Notes under the pieces: model-generated
Told to the model about the DNA's origin: nothing
Database searches by the model: none
Seen by the model: only the letters and a program-made list of their open reading frames with translations
Source of the DNA: Aristolochia californica
Lineage: Eukaryota > Streptophyta > Magnoliopsida > Piperales > Aristolochiaceae
Direction: 5' to 3'
Length of the DNA: 64,000 nucleotides
Assembly: GCA_029961685.1 (NCBI GenBank)
Contig: JARWKL010000009.1
Location: forward strand, 10,243,758-10,307,757
In this document: one piece after another, positions 40,823-53,215 of the stretch
Position numbering within the stretch: the stretch's first letter is position 1
How the letters are laid out: every line of letters begins with the position of its first letter
Position numbers and translations under genes: made by a program

Positions 40823-43800
40823 ATGTGGTATCAGACAGGTCCACCCTCGGTGATTCCTCTTCTCTAGAGGACATACGTCAAGTACTTTCAGAACTTCAAC
40901 AACGATCCACTCTTCAAGGTACTGAAATTTCTCACATCAATAATACATGACAAACACTGGAATCATCTCTCCAAACCGTCATCCGACAAATTGCTGCACT
41001 TCAAGCACCAACGCCACCACCAGCAACCAATTTTCAACCACAACCAGTACCTCACTAACAATTCAAGCCACCACCAAATCCACCCCTGTGCCAACCAATG
41101 GTTTCCATGGCAACTCACGCACAAGGACCATCAACTGTTCCAAGGTACTTTAAACTTAACTTTCCTACATATGATGGCTCTAAAGATCCTTTACTGTGGT
41201 TCACGAAATGTGAACAATTCTTCTATCAACAAATGGTGGAAATGGACAAGGTTACTTTGGCCGCCTACCACCTGCTCGATGAAGCGCTCATGTGGTTCCA
41301 TCACTACCGAAATGTCCATTCCATTCAGGATTGGCTGCACTTTAAACATGCTTGCTAGTTGACGTTTGGACCTCCAGCTAGCAGCAATCCAGTGGGGGAA
41401 TTGATCAACTATAAACAGACAGGCACCTTAGAAGTTTACCAAAAAACGTTCCAAGAAAGGTTGGCCCGAGCTAGTGAATTTGTTCCTCCTCACCTACATG
41501 TTCAAATTTTTAATGCTGGATTGACAGAGGCGGTTAGATTGGAAGTGGAATTACTTGGTTTGATAGATTTGGACTCAGCAATGAATTATGCCAGAGCTGT
41601 GGAACACAAACAGAGAGTTCTAAAAGAGTCTTTACACCGAAAACCATTTTGGAACAACAGAATACAGGGTATAGCATTTGGTCCACGTTTTGGGTCCTCT
41701 GCCCCTAACCGAGCAGATCAGGCTACCAGTGTGCCTCCACACACTATGCCACATAAATTTTTGACTAAACAGGAAATGGATGCTAGAAAGGCAAAGGGCC
41801 TATGTTTTAATTGTGATGAGCAATTCCTTCCAGGACATACCTGTAAACGCTTATTCAGTATTGAACTGTTGGAAGAAGATTCAGAAGAGCTTCTTGAAAA
41901 TGAATTTGTTGAAGAGGTACAACAAGAACCAGAGCTCTCCCTCCATGCCATTCATGGCCTGCGTAGTTCTAATACCATGCAGGTAAAGGCCAGGTCACAT
42001 CATCTCATGCTACTTGCTTTAGTTTATTCGGGCAGCACACATAATTTTATCAGTGAACTAGCCGTGCAACAATTGGGATTGTCAATTCAACAACAAAGGG
42101 GACTCTCAGTTTCAGTGGCCAATGGGGCTAAAATTGCAAGTGTTGGGTTATGTGTTAACACCCCTTTCACCATTAAGGGACATTCATTTAGGCAGATTTA
42201 CTAGTCATTCCATTGGCTGGATTTGATTTGGTGCTCGGGGTCAAATGGCTCCAGTTATTAGGACCTATATTATGGGACTTTCAGGCTTGGACTATGATAT
42301 TTTCAGCACCACAAGGTCAGATTACTTTACAAGGTATGGTGGCACAGGTACCTAACGCACTTCACACTTTACAGCTTCAACACACTGGTGATGATTAGTT
42401 AGCTCCTTTACTTACAGCATTTGCGGATTTATTTAATGATCCTACGGGTCTACCACCAGTGCGTTATTGCGATCTCCGCATTCGTTTAAAGTTGGGAACT
42501 GATCCAGTAGTGGTACGGCCTTATCGTTACCCGCATATACAAAAAGATGAAATAGAACGACAGTGCATGCATATGCTCACTCAGGGTGTGATCCAGCCCA
42601 GTCGATCTCCTTTTTCCTCACTAGTGTTACTAGTACGTAAAAAGGATAAATCATGGAGATTTTGTGTCGACTATAGGCAACTCAACTTGCAAAAAATTAA
42701 GGACAAGTTCCCCATTCCAGTCGTGGACGAGTTGCTGGATGAGTTACATGGTGCTACAATTTTTACCTAATTAGATTTGAAATAGGGCTATCATCAAATA
42801 AGAGTTCACCCGATGGATGTAGAGAAGATTACCTTCCGCACACATCACGGTCATTTCGAGTTCCTTGTCATGCCCTTCGGTCTCTCCAATGCACCCTCTA
42901 CCTTTCAGGCCCTCATGAATGAGGTCTTTTCATCACTTCTGCGCAACTATGTGTTAGTCTTTTTTTATGACATTCTGGTCTACAGCAAAAATTGGGAAGA
43001 ACATCTCCACCACCTCCATCAGGTATTTACCATTCTACGCTCTCATCATTTGGTTTTGAATCAATCAAAATGTTCTATGGGTACATCTGAGGTGGTATAT
43101 TTGGGCCACGTCATATCAGCTGTGGGCATGAAAGTTGACCAGAGCAAGATACAAGCAGTAACAGATTGGCCGATTCCCACCTCCATCATAGCATTAAAGG
43201 GATTTTTGGGCCTAGCGGGATATTACAGAAAATTTATCCAATCTTATGGCTAGATAGCAGCACCACTCAACAACCTGCTAAACAAATGCCTTCCACTGAT
43301 CTTCTTTAGCGGAACAGGCCTTTCACCTGTTAAAGGAGGCCTTAGCCTCAACGCCAGTCCTACAATTACCAGATTTTGAGGGAGACTTTGTGGTGGAATG
43401 TGATGCATCCGGGGGAAGTATAGGGGCAGTGTTACAACAATTGGGACACCCCATTACTTATTTCAACCGTCAGTTGGGACAACACCACCATAAGTTAGCT
43501 GCATATGAGAGGGAATTGATCGGGTTAGCCAAGGCTGTCCAACATTGGTGACCTTATCTCTGGGGACGACCGTTTCTCATTCGTACAGATCATTGCAGCT
43601 TCAAGTATCTTCTTGAACAGCGCCTCACCACATCCCCACAGTAGCATTGGTTAACTAAACTCATGGGCTTCGATTTTACGGTTCACTCTAAGCCAGGTAG
43701 TTCGAATTTGGGGGTTGATGCTTTATCACGTCGGGATAATTCAGCCACACAAATTTATGCTATCAGTCACCCACGTTCACTGGTATTAGATTCTATTTGT

Positions 43801-45153
43801 GAGAAAGTACAGCAATATCCAGATCTCATGTCATTATATCAGGATATTCAATAGGGGACAACAGCTCCTCAGTGGACGATTCAGGATCGTCTCATACTCT
43901 AAAAAAACAGGATCTTTTTGCAAAACACATCCCCACTTCTTCACACCATCCTGTCCTCTATCCATGATAGCACACATGAGGGTCGACAGAAAACATATTT
44001 CCGAATCAGTCGGGACTTTTACTTGAAGGGCATGAAAAGCACAATTGCTGATTATGTAGCTGCTTGTCAGATTTGGCAATGAAACAAGGCCGAATCTTTA
44101 AGTCCGGCCGGCCTACTGTAACCTCTGCAACTACCGTCTCAAATCTGGTCCAACATTTCCATGGACTTCATTACTGGACTTCCCATTTCATCAGGTAAAT
44201 CTGTGATATTCGTCGTCGTTGATCGGTTTTCAAAATATGGTCACTTCATTGCTTTGGCGCATCCATATACTGCTGCTCAGGTCGCTCAATTATTTATGGA
44301 CAACATTGTCCGATTACATGGAATTCCCTCATCCATTATCAGTGAAAGGGATGTCATTTTTACCAATATCTTTTGGAAGGAATTATTTAAATTACAGGGC
44401 ACACAATTGGCATTTTCGTCTGCATATCATCCACAAATGGACGAACAAATAGAGGTTGTCAATTGCACGATTGAAATGTATCTTCGTTGTTTTGTGGGGG
44501 ACGCACCTAGAAGGTGGGTGAAATGGCTTTCATGGGCAGAATTTTGCTATAACACATCTTACCACACAGCACTGGGAACTACTCCTTTCAGGGTAGTTTA
44601 TGGCAAAGATCCACCTCGTCTGTTACCATATGAACCTGGGGCATCCAAAGTCATCGCTTTGGACCAAGCGTTAGCTAAAAGAGACGCTATGTTCACTGAG
44701 GTACGTACTCATCTAAAGGAGGCCCAACCCGCTATGAAATGCTATTATGATAAGAAGCACCGGGAGACATCTTATTTCCCTGGAGACTATGTGTGGTTAA
44801 AGCTTCAACACTACCACCAGCTGCCCCTGACTGCATCCAAGCGCCATAAGCTGTCTCCAAAATATTATGGTTCATTTCAGGTATTGGACAAAATTGGGCC
44901 CATGGCATACCGCTTGCAGCTACCACCGGAATCAAAGCTCCACAATGTATTTCATGTCTCCCAATTGAAGCCATTCCAGGGTTACTCGCCCCTACTGCAC
45001 ACTCCACTGCCGCCACTACATGAGGGCAGAGTCCTTTCTATTGCAGTTCAGGTAGTACAAGCACGCCACATTCAAGGTGATTGGGAAATTCTTGTCCAGT
45101 GGGCAGATGCCGACCCCAGTGACACTACATGGGAGCCGTTATCAGCATTTTGA
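40801..45153 (+). pseudogene. B1 chromovirus gag-pol pseudogene
   Basis: Starts at ATG 40801 inside the LTR, as in B2. Recognisable parts: gag core (FPTYDGSKDPLLWFTKCEQF at ~41162; LIDLDSAMNYARAVE); knuckle CFNCDEQFLPGHTC (~41803); protease with DSG changed to YSG (LALVYSGSTHNFIS, ~42015); RT (FRTHHGHFEFLVMPFGLSNA; FFYD in place of FFDD at ~42962); RNase H at ~43380-43560; integrase (MDFITGLPISSGKSVIFVVV; NVFHVSQLKPF); chromodomain-like end (ILVQWADADPSDTTWEPL). Stops and frameshifts (for example at 41356, 42202, 42768, 43251) and the active-site changes make it inactive. Confidence 0.9.
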
Positions 45154-45209
45154 CTCTTATATCCTTCCTTCGAGCTTGAGGACAAGCTCTTTCTCCAGGA
45201 GGGGGGTGA

Positions 45210-45627
45210 TGTTATGGATTCTATAGCATCATGAGTTACCAACAGGCGTACGAATTAATGAATGTGTTTTGCAATTTCCATGTAATTGTTTCTTGGTTTG
45301 GTTTTGTCTTTGGTTTGGGTTGGTTTAGCATTTATTGGTTTGAACCATTGACCCAAGAGGTCTTTAGTGTTTTGGACGTCCTCAAACCTATTTAAGGGGA
45401 TGGATAGGGTAATGAGAATTATGAATTGAGTCTACTTTAGCTAGAGTAAATTAGATAAACAAGTCAAGAGCTCCTTCAAGCTCTCTTCCGTTTTTCCCCA
45501 ATTTTCCTTTCCGAAATTCAAAACCCATCAATCTCTCATTCCATCTCAACGTCAAGCAAGGTAATGGAAGGAAGAGAAGAGAGGAGGGTGACAAGATCCA
45601 TGGCTCGCGAGGATCCAAAGAACAACA
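45210..45627 (+). repeat. 3' LTR of B1
   Basis: 418 bp; follows the PPT; right flank is a 12-base C run that includes the TSD. Confidence 0.88.
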
Positions 45628-45639
45628 CCCCCCCCCCCC

Positions 45640-45887
45640 TCATATACAGCTTTTGAAAATTATGACAAGAGTGAATCCAGTGACTTGCGTGTAAAAATTA
45701 TTGAAGTGCCTACTCTGTTCTGGAATGCTATTGGAGAATACTCAGTTCCGCCTAATCACTCTCTTGCTCTGTCCCAACATGTGAAACAGGAGATGAGTTC
45801 ACTGCTACACAAGGGTCCTATTCGTGTAGCCAACAGAACTCTGGAATTAGCAGTTGCTATGCAGTCTCGTATTAGTGGGTGGGCAAC
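45640..45887 (+). pseudogene. Unidentified cargo segment in element E
   Basis: LRVKIIEVPTLFWNAIGEYS, VPPNHSLALSQHVKQEMSSL, LHKGPIRVANRTLELAVAMQ, open to the next LTR. Probably a host protein fragment; source not recognised. Confidence 0.35.
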
Positions 45888-46629
45888 TGTTATGGACTCC
45901 ATAGCATCATGAGTTATCCATAGGCATAGGAATTTAATTATGTCAATTTACTTTCAATGTAATTCCATTTGGTTTGTTTTGGTTTAGATGTAATATGGCA
46001 TGAACCAATTGACCCTTGGGTCTAATTTGTATTTCCATCCTCAACCCTATTTATGGGGACGCCAAGGTGAAGGAAAGTAAGTATTGAGAAATTAGAATTA
46101 AATAGGTCAGATTATCCCAGAGAGGTCTAGGTCGGATTCTCCCTCTGAGGTCCAGGTCAAGCTTCTTTCAAAACTCAATCATTCCATTCCTATTTCCATC
46201 ATTCCACGTTCAAGAAACAAGAAACCTCTTGCAGCGTCAAGATTCAATATGGAGGGAAGAGAGGAAAGAAGGGTGACTCGATCCATGGCTCGGGAAGAAC
46301 CTAACATTTGGTATCAGAGTAGACTCTCGGTCGCGAGTTTGATGCCCGACAATGTTACAGAGGCCGGATTTAAATACTGGTAGGCCGTAGGATAAAAACC
46401 CAGATCGGGCCAATGTCGCTGTGTCGTGCGCAAAGGCTGGATTAAAATACAGGTAGGTCATAGGATAAAAACCCAGGTCGGGCCTGTGTCATTGCGCCGC
46501 CGTGGTTGTCGGCTCATGAAGGGGGGTGTGATATTATGGGACATCCTGGTTATGGGCCTGGGTTAAGTAGCTATGTCTTCCGCTCCTAATAGGCCGGTCT
46601 TTTGGGTAGTATTGGCTAGGTGCTTAACA
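45888..46629 (+). mobile_element. Hybrid unit: B-like LTR joined at the PBS to TRIM internal region and TRIM 3' repeat
   Basis: 45888-46306 is a B-like LTR (TGTTATGGACTCC...GAAGAACCTAACA). It is followed by PBS TGGTATCAGAG (46309-46319), a T-arm-like GCGAGTTTGATGCCC (~46333-46347), non-coding sequence with an internal ~55-bp duplication (GGATAAAAACCCAGRTCGGGCC twice), a PPT (AAGGGGGGTGTGA, 46519-46531), and the TRIM repeat 46532-46629. The two ends are therefore from different families. Flanks GCAAC and TTCTT do not match. Confidence 0.7.
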
Positions 46630-46769
46630 TTCTTGTGCCTGATCTAAATTTCAAGGAAGTTCCAACTAGTTGTGGGACCGATGTAGCTTGCAAGATGTAT
46701 GTCGAAATGCTAAGAAGAATTACGACAAGAACTGGGTACAATTTTCAAATCGTGCACATTTCAACAAGC
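46630..46769 (+). pseudogene. Unidentified cargo segment in element E
   Basis: Reads LVPDLNFKEVPTSCGTDVAC, KMYVEMLRRITTRTGYNFQI. In frame with the helicase piece that follows. Not recognised. Confidence 0.35.
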
Positions 46770-47690
46770 AAGCTTCCGTATACATCACAAGAGGTTCTTG
46801 AGCAGCATTCATGTTGTGCTGCCTTTGAACACCCATTGTATTTGCAATATGATGAGAGGTACTTTGGTTCTGGATTGGATGGTGCAGTAAAGACTCTTGC
46901 GCATAAAGGCTATCTAATTTCAGATCCTTCCCCGGCTGCTACAAAATCATGGAATTACATTGGAAATGAAGTTTATGAAGGAGCTGTTTATATGCATCAA
47001 GGAACACCTATATTGTGACGCGCTTTGATCAATCAGAGAAGACTGTTTTCTGCCAGGAAGTAGACTTGAAATTTTACACAAAGACACGTGATTACACAGA
47101 TATACATGTTCTTGGTGGGAACTTTGCTTATCCTGTGGTGTCAGACGAAGGCTACAGGCTCAATCAAATTCCAGGACAGTAACAACCACATGGTTTGGGT
47201 TCTATCTCTTCTGGCAGGGTAGTAATCAAATATTTGACATAGTCGACCTTGCTCTTCCAAATTTTTCATATGATTCTTAGGCAGTATGGATTTGGATTCC
47301 CCCCGCCAGTAAAAGCAGAAGTAGAGCATCAATTTCAGTCGTTTCATGCTGGCCAGCATGCTACTTCTCGTGCTCTTCTTAATGTGGTACCTTTGTACAT
47401 TACATGCAATAATTCGGACATGGGTTCAGAGTGTGCAAATCCCCATGACACTCGCTTTGTTCCAAAAAGATTGTTGTTGTATGATCGACATCCTGGAGCC
47501 ATAGGTCTTTCAGCACCAGTTCATGCAATTTTTGGGGACCTCTCGGCAACAACATTGGAACTTGTGATAACATGCCACTACTCAACCAATTGCGGTTGCC
47601 CAAACTGTGTTCAGATTCCAACATGCGAGTACAATGAAGTTTTGGACAAGAATGTCACCATTATGATTCTTCAGGGAGTCATTGAAGCTG
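46770..47690 (+). pseudogene. Captured HRQ1-type DNA helicase C-terminal fragment
   Basis: AFEHPLYLQYDERYFGSGLD, KSWNYIGNEVYEGAVYMHQG, then in shifted frames KTVFCQEVDLKFYTKTRDYT DIHVLGG, and SECANPHDTRFVPKRLLLYD, HPGAIGLSAPVHAIF, NCGCPNCVQIPTCEYNEVLD. This follows the C-terminal half of plant HRQ1 (RecQ-like/MZB, DUF1998) helicases, including the cysteine cluster, though the helicase motor is absent. At least two frameshifts and a stop (near 47015 and 47180). Confidence 0.82.
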
Positions 47691-47959
47691 AGAGATCTTA
47701 CTGGCAGGCCAATGACATGAGGGATGCTATACAGAAGGTTGTTGCTGCCTCAGATAGCACACTAGTGGAAGGTGTGATCAGCCATCAGCTTAACCAGTTT
47801 GTCATTGCTAAAACCGAATTTCTCCTCAGTGTGAGCAATCCCAAAACTTGTGTTGCTAATGCAAAATTCTAGAAAAAGGCAGTATATGTGTCGTCATGGT
47901 TTATATATGGTGCAATTCGTCAGAAGGTCCTTGCATACTTCTGGTGGTACTTGGATAGT

Positions 47960-48510
47960 CTGTAGGAGAACATATTTGCATATGTGCCCCTATCAAACTC
48001 CTTCAGATTCTGTACATTACTGGGTTTCAAGATCTTGGCAGCAGCAAAGGTGGATGTTTCCATTGTTGAGGTGGGTTTAGGAGAACCATTTGATGCAACT
48101 AAAGTGTGACAGAAACCAGTGTTCAGTGGATATTTTACCTGGGATATTACCATAGGCATATCCTAAGACACATTCCTGGTGCCATTACTGGAGAGCAAGC
48201 AAGCATATTAAAGGATGAAGTGGCAGCATTTACTGTTTCCTAGCCAGTAGAATCCATGATAATAATTGAGAACAAGGCCGCTCACCTAGGTGTGCCCTTA
48301 CAAATAGTGCCCCCGTTGGACATGGGCTTGCTTACTGATCGGCAACTGGGACTTCAAAAGGACCACCAGTGTCTAACTACAGTACTTGCAATTACCCTCA
48401 GTCATACATGGATTCAAAAATTGGGACACATTCAAAACACAGACAGGGTCCAGAGCTATTTAGCTGAGGAGTTTGTAGTAGGACTTGTAATGGCCAAATT
48501 ACTAGATCTG
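47960..48510 (+). pseudogene. Captured folylpolyglutamate synthase fragment
   Basis: FRFCTLLGFKILAAAKVDVS then IVEVGLGEPFDATKV (48002-48107), then in another frame GAITGEQASILKDEVAAFTV, VESMIIIENKAAHLGVPLQI, VPPLDMGLLT, GLQKDHQCLTTVLAITLSHT. This is the central domain of FPGS, which extends the glutamate tail of folates. Upstream 47880-47960 resembles the same enzyme weakly. Frameshifts and a stop (48241-48243) are present. Confidence 0.85.
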
Positions 48511-48597
48511 GCACAGGTGCTAATTGACCCACTACTGAGTTCAAAGTGGAACCCAGCTGCCAACGATTTCAGGCCAACTATTTTTAGTCCCAATTGA

Positions 48598-48745
48598 CCC
48601 TGACTGGGAGGATGATGATGTTTATTTGAACCATTGGAATGATGCAATGAGGATGATGCGGTCAGAAACCCAACACTCTTGAGCTGCTCATAATGCTTAT
48701 ATACGAGGTGATCATTTCTCAGCTCAGCAGCTTTCAAAAAAAAAA
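48598..48745 (+). pseudogene. Captured DUF1771/Smr-type protein fragment
   Basis: DDVYLNHWNDAMRMMRSETQ, AAHNAYIRGDHFSAQQLS matches the DUF1771 helix pair found N-terminal to Smr domains in plant proteins (pattern Y...R.DA..MMR...QHS.AA..A...GDH..AQ..S). Interrupted by a stop and an A-run at 48729-48747. Confidence 0.6.
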
Positions 48746-48829
48746 AAAATCCCACAAAATTTCCATCTGTGCTGCTACATTGGTACGCTTCCACCGCTTG
48801 GTTGTCTAGTGGGCTGACACAGTTAAAGT

Positions 48830-48919
48830 GGGTGCTACTTGGGATGATTTGGATCAGTTGTGGCAAGCATACCCTACCTTTGAGCTTGCGGTCTAGCTCG
48901 TTCTCCAGGAGGGGTGTAA
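48830..48919 (+). pseudogene. Chromoviral polyprotein tail and PPT of element E
   Basis: TWDDLDQLWQAYPTFEL followed by a stop and LVLQEGCNVMNP matches the end of the B1/B2 polyprotein (SWETLESFQTLFPTFELEDK in B2). PPT AGGAGGGGTGTAA at 48907-48919 abuts the LTR. Confidence 0.75.
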
Positions 48920-49281
48920 TGTTATGAACCCAATAGTGGGCCGAGTCAGGCAGAGAGACCACAACTGAGTCAATTACTCTGACTGAGTCAGTTATGTAGT
49001 CGTTTAGTTTATTTTCAAGTTAAATGCCATGGAGGGGAAAAATTATAATTTTCTCTTATGGACATGAACCCTATTTAAGGGACAACATGGAATGAAATGG
49101 ACAAGCCTAATTTCACCCAAAACAAAGGATCGACATTCTCCTCAATGAATCCTAGGATCGGCATTCTCCGAAAATGAACCCAAGGTTCAGGTCTCCCTTT
49201 GATGAGCCTGACTTCTTCTCTTATTTATTCTCTTCTTCGTTTTTCCCTGCGAATAGCGATATGGGATTTGGGACCATAACA
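48920..49281 (+). repeat. 3' LTR of element E
   Basis: 362 bp, TGTTATGAACCCAATAGTGG...GGGACCATAACA. Confidence 0.9.
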
Positions 49282-50606
49282 AAACTCTTTGTCCCTTCCT
49301 CATGGCTCTTGAAGAAATTGAAAAGACATTTTAGTAGAAATACGTTTCTAGAGACTATTAGTTTTTAGAAATATAGGGACCATTAGTGCCTCATGTTTTT
49401 TGGAAACATTTTTCTAATTCGAAATTTTTATTAAAAAATCATATAATTTTCTAAGTAAGATTTTCTTGTCAAGATGGGCTAGAAAAGGGTACAGAAAATT
49501 TTTGAATAAGTATTTGATTGTTGATGCAATAATACTTTTAGCATGAGGCAATTTTTATAGCAATTTTGTGTTTGACATTTTATTTGATTAAAAATTTATC
49601 GATAAGTATAGTAATATATTATATTGATTATTAATTTTTATTTATTTCTCTAGAAGTGGCAATAAGAGGTCCATTTAACTGTCCTAAAAAAATTTTAAAA
49701 TATTTCTTGTAATTTTCTAGTAAGTCTCTAATACTAATAGAATTTTATTTAAAGGTTTTTTTTGGAAATGTGTATCCTAGGAAAAAAATTTCTAGTTTTT
49801 CATATAATATAAATTTTCAATTAGGGCACTAAGGAGGCCATAGTAAATTTATGGCCAGATTAAAAAATTACAAAATATGATAAAAAAAATTTGGAGTAAA
49901 AAAAAATTAGTATTGGTGGGTTCTAATCTATTATCGAGATTCAATCCCGAACCTCCCCTATCATTATTTTTTTAAAAATGTATGCATAATTTTATAGATA
50001 ATTTATTTGACATATATTTTATGTAGAGTATTAAATGTAAGTTAACCTCGCAATCTGCTAGAGCTCGAGCTCGAACTCAAACTCGGTTAAAATTATTAGG
50101 CTCGATCTCGATTACAATTTTAGGCTCGAGGCTAAGTTTGCTTGAGCTTGAGTTTGAAATCTTTAAATCAAGCTCGGCTCGAACATAGGAAGGTTCAGAC
50201 TCAGCTAGATTCGATGCTACCCTTATGCTAAATTTTTAAGTAGAGGTCATGCCCAATTTTATGTAGAGGTCATACCCAATTTTATGTAAAATATATGCCC
50301 AATTTTATGTAAAATGTATGTATAATTTTATATACAATTTATTTGACTTGTATTTTTTGAAAAGTTTTAAATGTATGTTGGAGTTCGAACTCGAGACATG
50401 TAATTTTTGAAAAGTTTTAAATGAATGTTGGAGCTCAAGCTCGGCTTGAGCTCGGCTCGAACTTGGTTAAAATTATTGGGCTCGAGCTCGGTAACAATTT
50501 TAGGCTCGAGGCTAGGCTCGGCTCGAGCTCGAGTTCGAAATATTTAAATCAGGCACAACTCGAACATAGGCAGGTTTGAGCTCGGCTCGGGTCGATGCCA
50601 CCCCTA
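49282..50606. other. Right arm of the hAT element
   Basis: AT-rich and non-coding, then repeated (GAGCTCGGCTCGA)-type motifs from 50060. Two related copies of a ~100-bp block (ATAATTTTATA-ACAATTTATTTGAC...) at ~49985 and ~50330. Confidence 0.6.
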
Positions 50607-50999
50607 AGAGTTGGTAATGCTTTCCACATAAGGTTATCAGAATTCCCAAGAAACTCCATTTGTCCCTTTGGATGCTCTTCCCGAGATAACGCTCAGTCAT
50701 CCACCAGCATTGGAAAATGTATCAAGATGTTGTGCCCCCAGAGGAAACTTCCATTCCTATGCCTTTCTTCACTTCTCCATCCAATGTACCCTACGGTCAG
50801 CAAGCCAGGTAGAGCAACCTTTTTGATGAGTATGATCATCAAAGTGGTGGGTCCAATGTGGGTTTGGAGTTGGTGGGCACCGTGAAAGTATTAGCAACCC
50901 CACGATGAAGGGTCAGGAGAATGGTAAGGGTACTGCGAATCAAATCCAACGAGCCAAATGAAGAGCCTCCAAGAAGTCAGTTAGAGCAAGAAAGATTGA
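50607..50999. other. Low-copy flank of the hAT insertion
   Basis: No recognised gene. See 38179-38546, with which it was contiguous. Confidence 0.35.
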
Positions 51000-53215
51000 A
51001 ACGGTATACAAGAAGAAAAAACCTGAATATGTGGGATTGAATTTGACGAATCAGATTCATCAAATTCAGCATGCACCGACTCCTCAACTCTTATAGATGT
51101 CTTGTTATAAATTCTATATGGTATTTATGAGATGAATAACCTAAGAAAATTTCTTTATTATCCCTAGAGTAAAACTTCCCTAATTTCTCCTTAGGTTCTT
51201 TTAATACAGATGCTTTGCATCCAAAGGTTTAAAAGTAAGTTATGTTGGGAGGGGTGCCCATATACAATTCATAAGGAGAGTTGTGGAGAAGGGGACTTAT
51301 GCTTACTCAGTTTATGATGTAGCAAGCGATATTTATGGCTTTGACCTAAAATCTATGTGGCAAATTGTTTGCATGTAGGATAGCTCTTGCCATTTCAATT
51401 AAGGTTCTATTTATTCTCTCAATAATATCATTTTGTTGAGGAGTTCGAGGAGCTAAAAATGTATGGTCTATACCATGCTTTGCACAATATTTCTCAAATT
51501 GTGATTTTTTAAATTCTCCTCCATGGTCACTCTGGTCACTCTTAATTTTGATAATGATACAACCTTATTTTTAAAAAACTTTTTCACATAGTTTTGCAAA
51601 GGCCGATCATCTTACGAGCTAGAAAATATACCCATATGAACCTAGAACAGTCATTTACAACCATGAAGGTGATATACTTTCCGTTCAAACGTAAGGTTTG
51701 AATAGGTCCAACTAAGTCCATTTGGATTTGATGAAGTCAAGAGGTTGAGACTACATTCTTGGACTTCAATGATTTTTTGTGTTACTTTTCAAGTTGGCAA
51801 GCATCACAAGATTTCACTCTTACAAATTTTTGGTTCGGAAGTCCTCTCACTACTTTTTTATTAACTAATTTGTTTAGGGAATCTATTCCTATGTCTCCTA
51901 GTTTCTTATGCCATAAAACAACATTCATTGATGTTTACACCTAAATATATGGCACTAGTAGAGGGTAAATTAACTATGTTCACAACATAGAGGTTCCTAT
52001 TTATATGCCCCTCTAGAACTAGTTCATCATTTTCATTCTTTACTAAATATTTGTCCTTCTCAAATGAGACTTTTTTTACTTTGTCACAAGATTGACTAAT
52101 GCTAAGTAAATCATGCATCAACCCTTCTACATAATAGACATCGGATATGAAAGAGTTTGAGGTACTGATTTTACCAATTCCTTTGATGGTACCTTTGCTA
52201 TTGTCTCCTAATGTTACATGACCATCGTCTATCAGTTTAAATTCTACATACTTCTTCTAATCACCGATCATGTGCCTCGAGCATCCACTATCCAAAATTG
52301 GTACATTATTTGGTACCTTGGCTCGGAGACAAACCTAAATCACAAAGGTTAATCCTTAGAGATCCATTTTAAGTTGGGCCTTTTTGGGATAACATTTGAA
52401 GTGCTAGGTGATTTGGCAACCAATTTTTTTACTCATGGTTTTGTGAGTTACTGCAACCCTATTGGCTTCTTTGGGTACCCATCGTTATTTGAAGTCATTA
52501 CCATTCTTAATTTGGCAAATGTTGGCGTAGTGTCCATTTTCATTGCAATAGTGGCATCAAATATGAGGAATGAGAGTGAACTTTGTTGATGTGAGCTTTC
52601 TTTCATATGAGGAAATCTTCCGTAGAATCTAAAAGGAAAAGTCTACTATGGCATGATTGTAGGCATAATTGAAGGTATGAGTTAAGGCATGATTGGGGAT
52701 ACCGAATTTGTATAAATATGTTGTGTTCAATTGTCAAATGTCGAGCCAATACAACCCAAAAGACCAGTCTGTTAAGTGCGGAAAGCCAAGTACCTAACCC
52801 AGGTGGACCGGAACCACCTAGCTTTGACACCCACCAATCCCGTTCCCTACCGCTTTCGTCGGGATTCAAACACGAAACGTGGTGCCCAACTCTGATACCA
52901 TGTGAAACGCCTAGCCAATAAAACCCAAAAGACTGGTCTGTTAAGTGTGGAAAGCCAAGTACCTAACCCAAGTGGACTAGGGGTGGATGGAACCTAACCC
53001 AGGTGGACCAGAACCACCTAGCTCTGACACAATTGAATGAAATTAACTTGTTTTGGGAAATACCTTCTCCCGTTTTAACAAACTTCTTGCTTTGACTGTT
53101 CTTATTCTTCCCAATTTTCCTCCTAGATGTGGTTTCTTGTAATAGAGCTTTTGAGTTGTTGTTCTAGTTCAATGCTCTTCTTCTCAAAGGCAAGTATATC
53201 ATATGATCTGTTGCT
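51000..53215 (-). pseudogene. Ty1/copia gag-pol remnant (element J)
   Basis: Minus strand, read from high to low coordinates: gag with a perfect CX2CX4HX4C knuckle CHYCNENGHYANIC (~52508-52552); protease/GAG-pre-integrase region (MHDLLSISQSCDKVKKVSFE at 52121 down); integrase zinc region (FVRVKSCDACQLEK, ~51790-51830) and core (MDLVGPIQTLRLNGKYITF; HGGEFKKSQFEKYC; TPQQNDIIERINRTL at ~51400). The homology fades near 51050, so RT and RNase H are missing. Many stops. It is a different lineage from element I. TRIM2 is inserted in the gag part. Confidence 0.75.
52732..53029 (-). mobile_element. TRIM element 2 (complete, minus orientation)
   Basis: 298 bp. On the minus strand the 5' repeat is 52901-53029 (TGTCAGAGCTAGG...GTTTCACA), then PBS TGGTATCAGA (52891-52900), a T-arm-like box GTGTTTGAATCCCG (~52859-52872), only ~70 bp of internal sequence with GGGATTGGTGGG as a PPT, and the 3' repeat 52732-52829. 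TSD CAATT (52728-52732 and 53030-53034; one base overlaps the repeat end). The 5' repeat has a 31-bp extra duplication. Confidence 0.88.

Larger units (their letters stand above)
40411..45627 (+). mobile_element. Chromovirus B1 (complete but decayed)
   Basis: LTRs at 40411-40822 and 45210-45627, TSD CCCCC (40406-40410, 45628-45632). PBS TGGTATCAGA from 40826. PPT AGGAGGGGGGTGA at 45197-45209. Gag-pol with many stops. It inserted into the cargo of element E. It is the same family as the solo LTR at 11716 and closely related to B2. The end of the 3' LTR has a small change (GGATCCAAAGAACAACA instead of GGATCCTAACA). Confidence 0.92.

Noticed and set aside
45888..46629. Simple solo LTR of the B family
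   Set aside because: A PBS, TRIM interior, PPT and TRIM repeat follow the LTR, and flanks GCAAC/TTCTT do not match.
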